Made by a program: the position numbers and the translations under genes. A stretch of 17,297 nucleotides of DNA, from NCBI RefSeq assembly GCF_946885885.1, contig NZ_CAMPHN010000095.1, positions 1 to 17,297 on the forward strand, read 5' to 3'. Below, piece after piece: positions 15,263 through 17,297 of this stretch (position 1 is its first letter; each line of letters begins with the position of its first letter). This DNA is from an uncultured Pseudomonas sp. Lineage in GTDB: Bacteria > Pseudomonadota > Gammaproteobacteria > Pseudomonadales > Pseudomonadaceae. Below the pieces are notes generated by a model. That model saw nothing but the letters and a program-made list of their open reading frames with translations. It searched no databases and was not told the origin of the DNA.

Positions 15263-17080
15263 TTAACCTTCGATTTCGATCAGCACTTCGCCCGGGTTGA
15301 TCCGGTCGCCCTTGGCCACGTGCACCGCTTTCACCGTACCGGCGATCGGCGCTTGCACCTCGGTTTCCATTTTCATCGCTTCGCTGATCAGTACGGCTTG
15401 CCCGGCTTTCACCTGGTCGCCTTGCTTGACCAGCACATCGACGATATTGCCCGGCATGCTGGTGCTGACGTCGCCCGGGGCACTGGCGTGCTTGCGCTTG
15501 CCGCCACCGCTGCCGGCGACGAAATCGTTGAGCGGCTCGAACACCACCTCTTCCGGCATACCGTCGATGGACAGGTAGAAGTGGCGCTTGCCGTCGGTCT
15601 TCACGCCGACGCCGGTGATGTCCACCCGGTAGCTCTCGCCGTGCACGTCGACGACGAACTCGGTCGGTACGCCTTCACCACCCGCCTGGGCCACGCCGCC
15701 GGCTTCGGGGATCGGCAGCAGTACTTCGGGGGTCAGGGTGCCGGCTTCGCGCTCCTCGAGGAACTTGCGGCCGATGTCCGGGAACATGGCGTAGGTCAGC
15801 ACGTCCTCCTCGGATTTCGCCAGGGCGCCGATCTCGCCGCGCAGCTTGACCATTTCCGGCTTGAGCAGGTCGGCCGGGCGTACGTCGATCACCTCTTCGC
15901 TGCCGATCGCCTGCTTGCGCAGTTGCTCGTTGATCTTGCCCGGGGCCAGGCCGTAGCGGCCCTGCAAATACAGCTTCACCTCGTTGGTGATGGTCTTGTA
16001 GCGCTCACCGGCCAGCACGTTGAACACCGCCTGGGTGCCGACGATCTGCGAGGTCGGGGTGACCAGCGGCGGGAAACCGAGGTCTTCGCGCACCCGCGGG
16101 ATTTCCTCGAACACCTCGTTGATGCGGTCCAGCGCGCCCTGCTCCTTGAGCTGGTTGGCCAGGTTGGACATCATCCCGCCCGGTACCTGATTGACCTGCA
16201 CGCGGGTATCCACGGCGGTGAATTCGCTCTCGAACTGGTGGTACTTCTTGCGCACCGCATAGAAGTACAGGCCGATCTCCTGGAGCAGCTCCAGGTCCAG
16301 ACCGGTGTCGTACTCGCTGCCCTTGAGCGCCGCGACCATCGACTCGGTGCCCGGGTGGCTGGTACCCCAGGCCATGCTGGAGATGGCGGTGTCGATATGG
16401 TCGGCGCCGGCCTCGATCGCCTTGAGCTGGCACATCGCACCGAGCCCCGCGGTGTCGTGGCTGTGGACGAAGACCGGCAGGTCGACCTCGGCCTTCAGCG
16501 CCTTGACCAGGTCGAAGGCCGCATAGGGGGTGAGCAGGCCGGCCATGTCCTTGATCGCCACCGAGTCGATGCCCATGGCCTGCATGGCCTGGGCCTGCTT
16601 CACGTAGGCCTCGACCGTGTGCACCGGGCTGACGGTGTAGCTCAGGGTGCCCTGGGCATGCTTGCCCGCGGCCTTCACCGCCTCGATCGAGACGCGCAGG
16701 TTACGCACATCGTTCATCGCGTCGAAGATGCGGAACACGTCGATGCCGTTGACCGCCGCCTTGGCCACGAAAGCCTTGACCACGTCATCGCTGTAGTGGC
16801 GGTAGCCGAGCAGGTTCTGCCCGCGCAACAGCATCTGTAGGCGGGTGTTGGGCAGCGCCGCCTTGAGCTTGCGCAGGCGCTCCCAGGGGTCTTCCTTGAG
16901 GAAACGGATACAGGCGTCGAAGGTCGCGCCGCCCCAGACTTCCAGCGACCAGTAGCCGACCCGGTCCAGCTTGTCGCAGATCGGCAGCATGTCCTCGGTG
17001 CGCATGCGGGTGGCGAGCAGGGACTGATGGGCGTCGCGCAGGATGGTATCGGTGACGGTGATGCGACGAGTCGTGTTCAT
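15263..17080 (-). CDS. pycB: Pyruvate carboxylase subunit B (carboxyltransferase and biotin carrier)
   Basis: A 605-residue protein, the normal length for the B subunit. Together with biotin carboxylase PycA it makes oxaloacetate from pyruvate, bicarbonate and ATP, refilling the TCA cycle. The carboxyltransferase TIM barrel (about 5-300) starts with VTDTILRDAHQSLLATRMRT, with the metal-binding Asp and, later, FVHSHDTAGLGAM. A conserved PYC/OADA domain (about 300-470) follows. After a short Gly/Lys linker comes the biotinyl domain, with the biotinylated Lys570 (SEAMKMETEVQAP). The related oxaloacetate decarboxylase alpha subunit looks alike, but no beta or gamma membrane subunits are present and a biotin carboxylase gene is adjacent, so the carboxylase reading is preferred. 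The ATG at 17080 has GGAG and AGGA upstream. It ends at a strong terminator. Confidence 0.95.
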   Translation of the reverse strand: MNTTRRITVTDTILRDAHQSLLATRMRTEDMLPICDKLDRVGYWSLEVWGGATFDACIRFLKEDPWERLRKLKAALPNTRLQMLLRGQNLLGYRHYSDDVVKAFVAKAAVNGIDVFRIFDAMNDVRNLRVSIEAVKAAGKHAQGTLSYTVSPVHTVEAYVKQAQAMQAMGIDSVAIKDMAGLLTPYAAFDLVKALKAEVDLPVFVHSHDTAGLGAMCQLKAIEAGADHIDTAISSMAWGTSHPGTESMVAALKGSEYDTGLDLELLQEIGLYFYAVRKKYHQFESEFTAVDTRVQVNQVPGGMMSNLANQLKEQGALDRINEVFEEIPRVREDLGFPPLVTPTSQIVGTQAVFNVLAGERYKTITNEVKLYLQGRYGLAPGKINEQLRKQAIGSEEVIDVRPADLLKPEMVKLRGEIGALAKSEEDVLTYAMFPDIGRKFLEEREAGTLTPEVLLPIPEAGGVAQAGGEGVPTEFVVDVHGESYRVDITGVGVKTDGKRHFYLSIDGMPEEVVFEPLNDFVAGSGGGKRKHASAPGDVSTSMPGNIVDVLVKQGDQVKAGQAVLISEAMKMETEVQAPIAGTVKAVHVAKGDRINPGEVLIEIEG

Positions 17081-17093
17081 TCCTATTTCTCCT

Positions 17094-17177
17094 GAGCTAC
17101 AAGCCGCAAGCTACAAGCTGCAAGTAAAAGCACGTCGGCATTTTTCTTGTGGCTTGAAGCTTGTGGCTTGCCGCTGC
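17094..17177. repeat. Hairpin built from CAAGCYR heptamers between pycA and pycB
   Basis: The arm at 17094-17124 contains a run of 7-bp units, YRCAAGC (TACAAGC, CGCAAGC, TACAAGC, TGCAAG). The arm at 17146-17177 carries the complementary run with some mismatches. Together they form a long imperfect stem with a loop of about 21 nt, covering nearly the whole 98-bp gap in the pycA-pycB transcript and ending just before the pycB ribosome binding site. Confidence 0.7.
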
Positions 17178-17178
17178 T

Positions 17179-17297
17179 TCATAGGCCGGCATGGGCGGCA
17201 ATGGCGGTGGCGATGGCGATGGCCAGGTGCGACGGGTTGCGCTTGATCGAGTACTCGGTCAGTTCCGGGTGGCTTTCGACGAAGCTGGTGTTGAACT
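17179..17297 (-). CDS. pycA: Pyruvate carboxylase subunit A (biotin carboxylase), C-terminal end
   Basis: Only the last 39 complete codons are inside the window; the gene continues past the right edge. The translation FNTSFVESHPEL, with an end in alanine-rich IAIATAIAAHAGL, fits the C-terminus of the PycA/biotin carboxylase family, which carboxylates biotin with ATP and bicarbonate. The TGA stop is at 17179-17181. It lies 98 bp upstream of pycB on the same strand, separated by a repeat hairpin and no terminator, so the two are probably one operon. The identity rests on this short end plus the partnership with pycB. Confidence 0.8.
   Translation of the reverse strand, partial: FNTSFVESHPELTEYSIKRNPSHLAIAIATAIAAHAGL

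Noticed and set aside
15161..16840. 559-codon plus-strand open frame antisense to pycB
   Set aside because: It is the antisense of a high-GC conserved gene; His/Asp/Leu-rich with no domain, and pycB is certain.
15263..17080. Oxaloacetate decarboxylase alpha subunit as the identity of the biotin protein
   Set aside because: The domain order is similar, but no beta or gamma membrane subunit is nearby and a biotin carboxylase partner gene lies directly upstream, which fits two-subunit pyruvate carboxylase.

Overview
The window is about 17.3 kb of GC-rich DNA whose gene content and order point to the genus Pseudomonas. The strongest markers are the AlgB/KinB two-component pair next to an AmpDh2-type amidase and a UPF0391/DUF1328 membrane protein, a two-subunit pyruvate carboxylase (PycA/PycB), glutaminase GlsB, and several intergenic palindromes of the kind common in Pseudomonas. 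The species cannot be told from the sequence alone. No tRNA, rRNA, CRISPR array, prophage or insertion sequence was recognised.

Layout. At 1-833 lie the 3' end of an AmpDh2-like amidase (+) and a stand-alone receiver protein (-), which converge. Bases 834-1185 hold no convincing gene. A sigma-54 promoter at 1226-1241 then drives a small secreted protein (1286-1525). kinB (1569-3353) and algB (3350-4696) follow on the minus strand, overlapping by ATGA. A second sigma-54 promoter (4855-4870) is divergent from algB and drives a PA2169-type four-helix-bundle protein (4949-5386), followed by a DUF1328 small membrane protein (5695-5859) and a fused SpmA/SpmB-like membrane protein (6028-7257). From 7436 to 11228 the minus strand carries a DUF5924/DUF2914 membrane protein, glsB and a MocR-type regulator. 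The regulator is divergent from a plus-strand cluster of paiB and two GNAT acetyltransferases (11349-13149), then a small lipoprotein (13258-13653). The minus strand from 13754 to the end carries an SbtB-like P-II protein, an SbtA-type bicarbonate permease, pycB and the tail of pycA.

Main observation. Both sigma-54 promoters beside algB/kinB have the same upstream architecture: two copies of a 15-bp motif, TCRTGCA-N3-TGCAW, with starts exactly 32 bp apart (1116 and 1148; 4742 and 4774), then an AT-rich stretch, then a near-consensus -24/-12 element. AlgB is an NtrC-type activator with an intact GAFTGA loop and lies between the two promoters, so it is the natural candidate to bind these sites. 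The left gene (secreted peptide) and the right gene (four-helix bundle) would then be its local sigma-54 targets. The right-hand sites also lie 46-92 bp upstream of the algB start, and the algB leader can fold a hairpin over its ribosome binding site, so the system may be self-regulated. This is inference from sequence; binding has not been shown.

Other themes. A predicted bicarbonate uptake pair (sbtA-sbtB) sits beside a bicarbonate-consuming pyruvate carboxylase on the same strand. A MocR-type regulator is divergent from paiB-GNAT-GNAT, with a 10-bp tandem direct repeat between them that could be its operator. Intergenic inverted repeats occur at five gene boundaries, and in two cases the repeat supplies the stop codon of the neighbouring gene.
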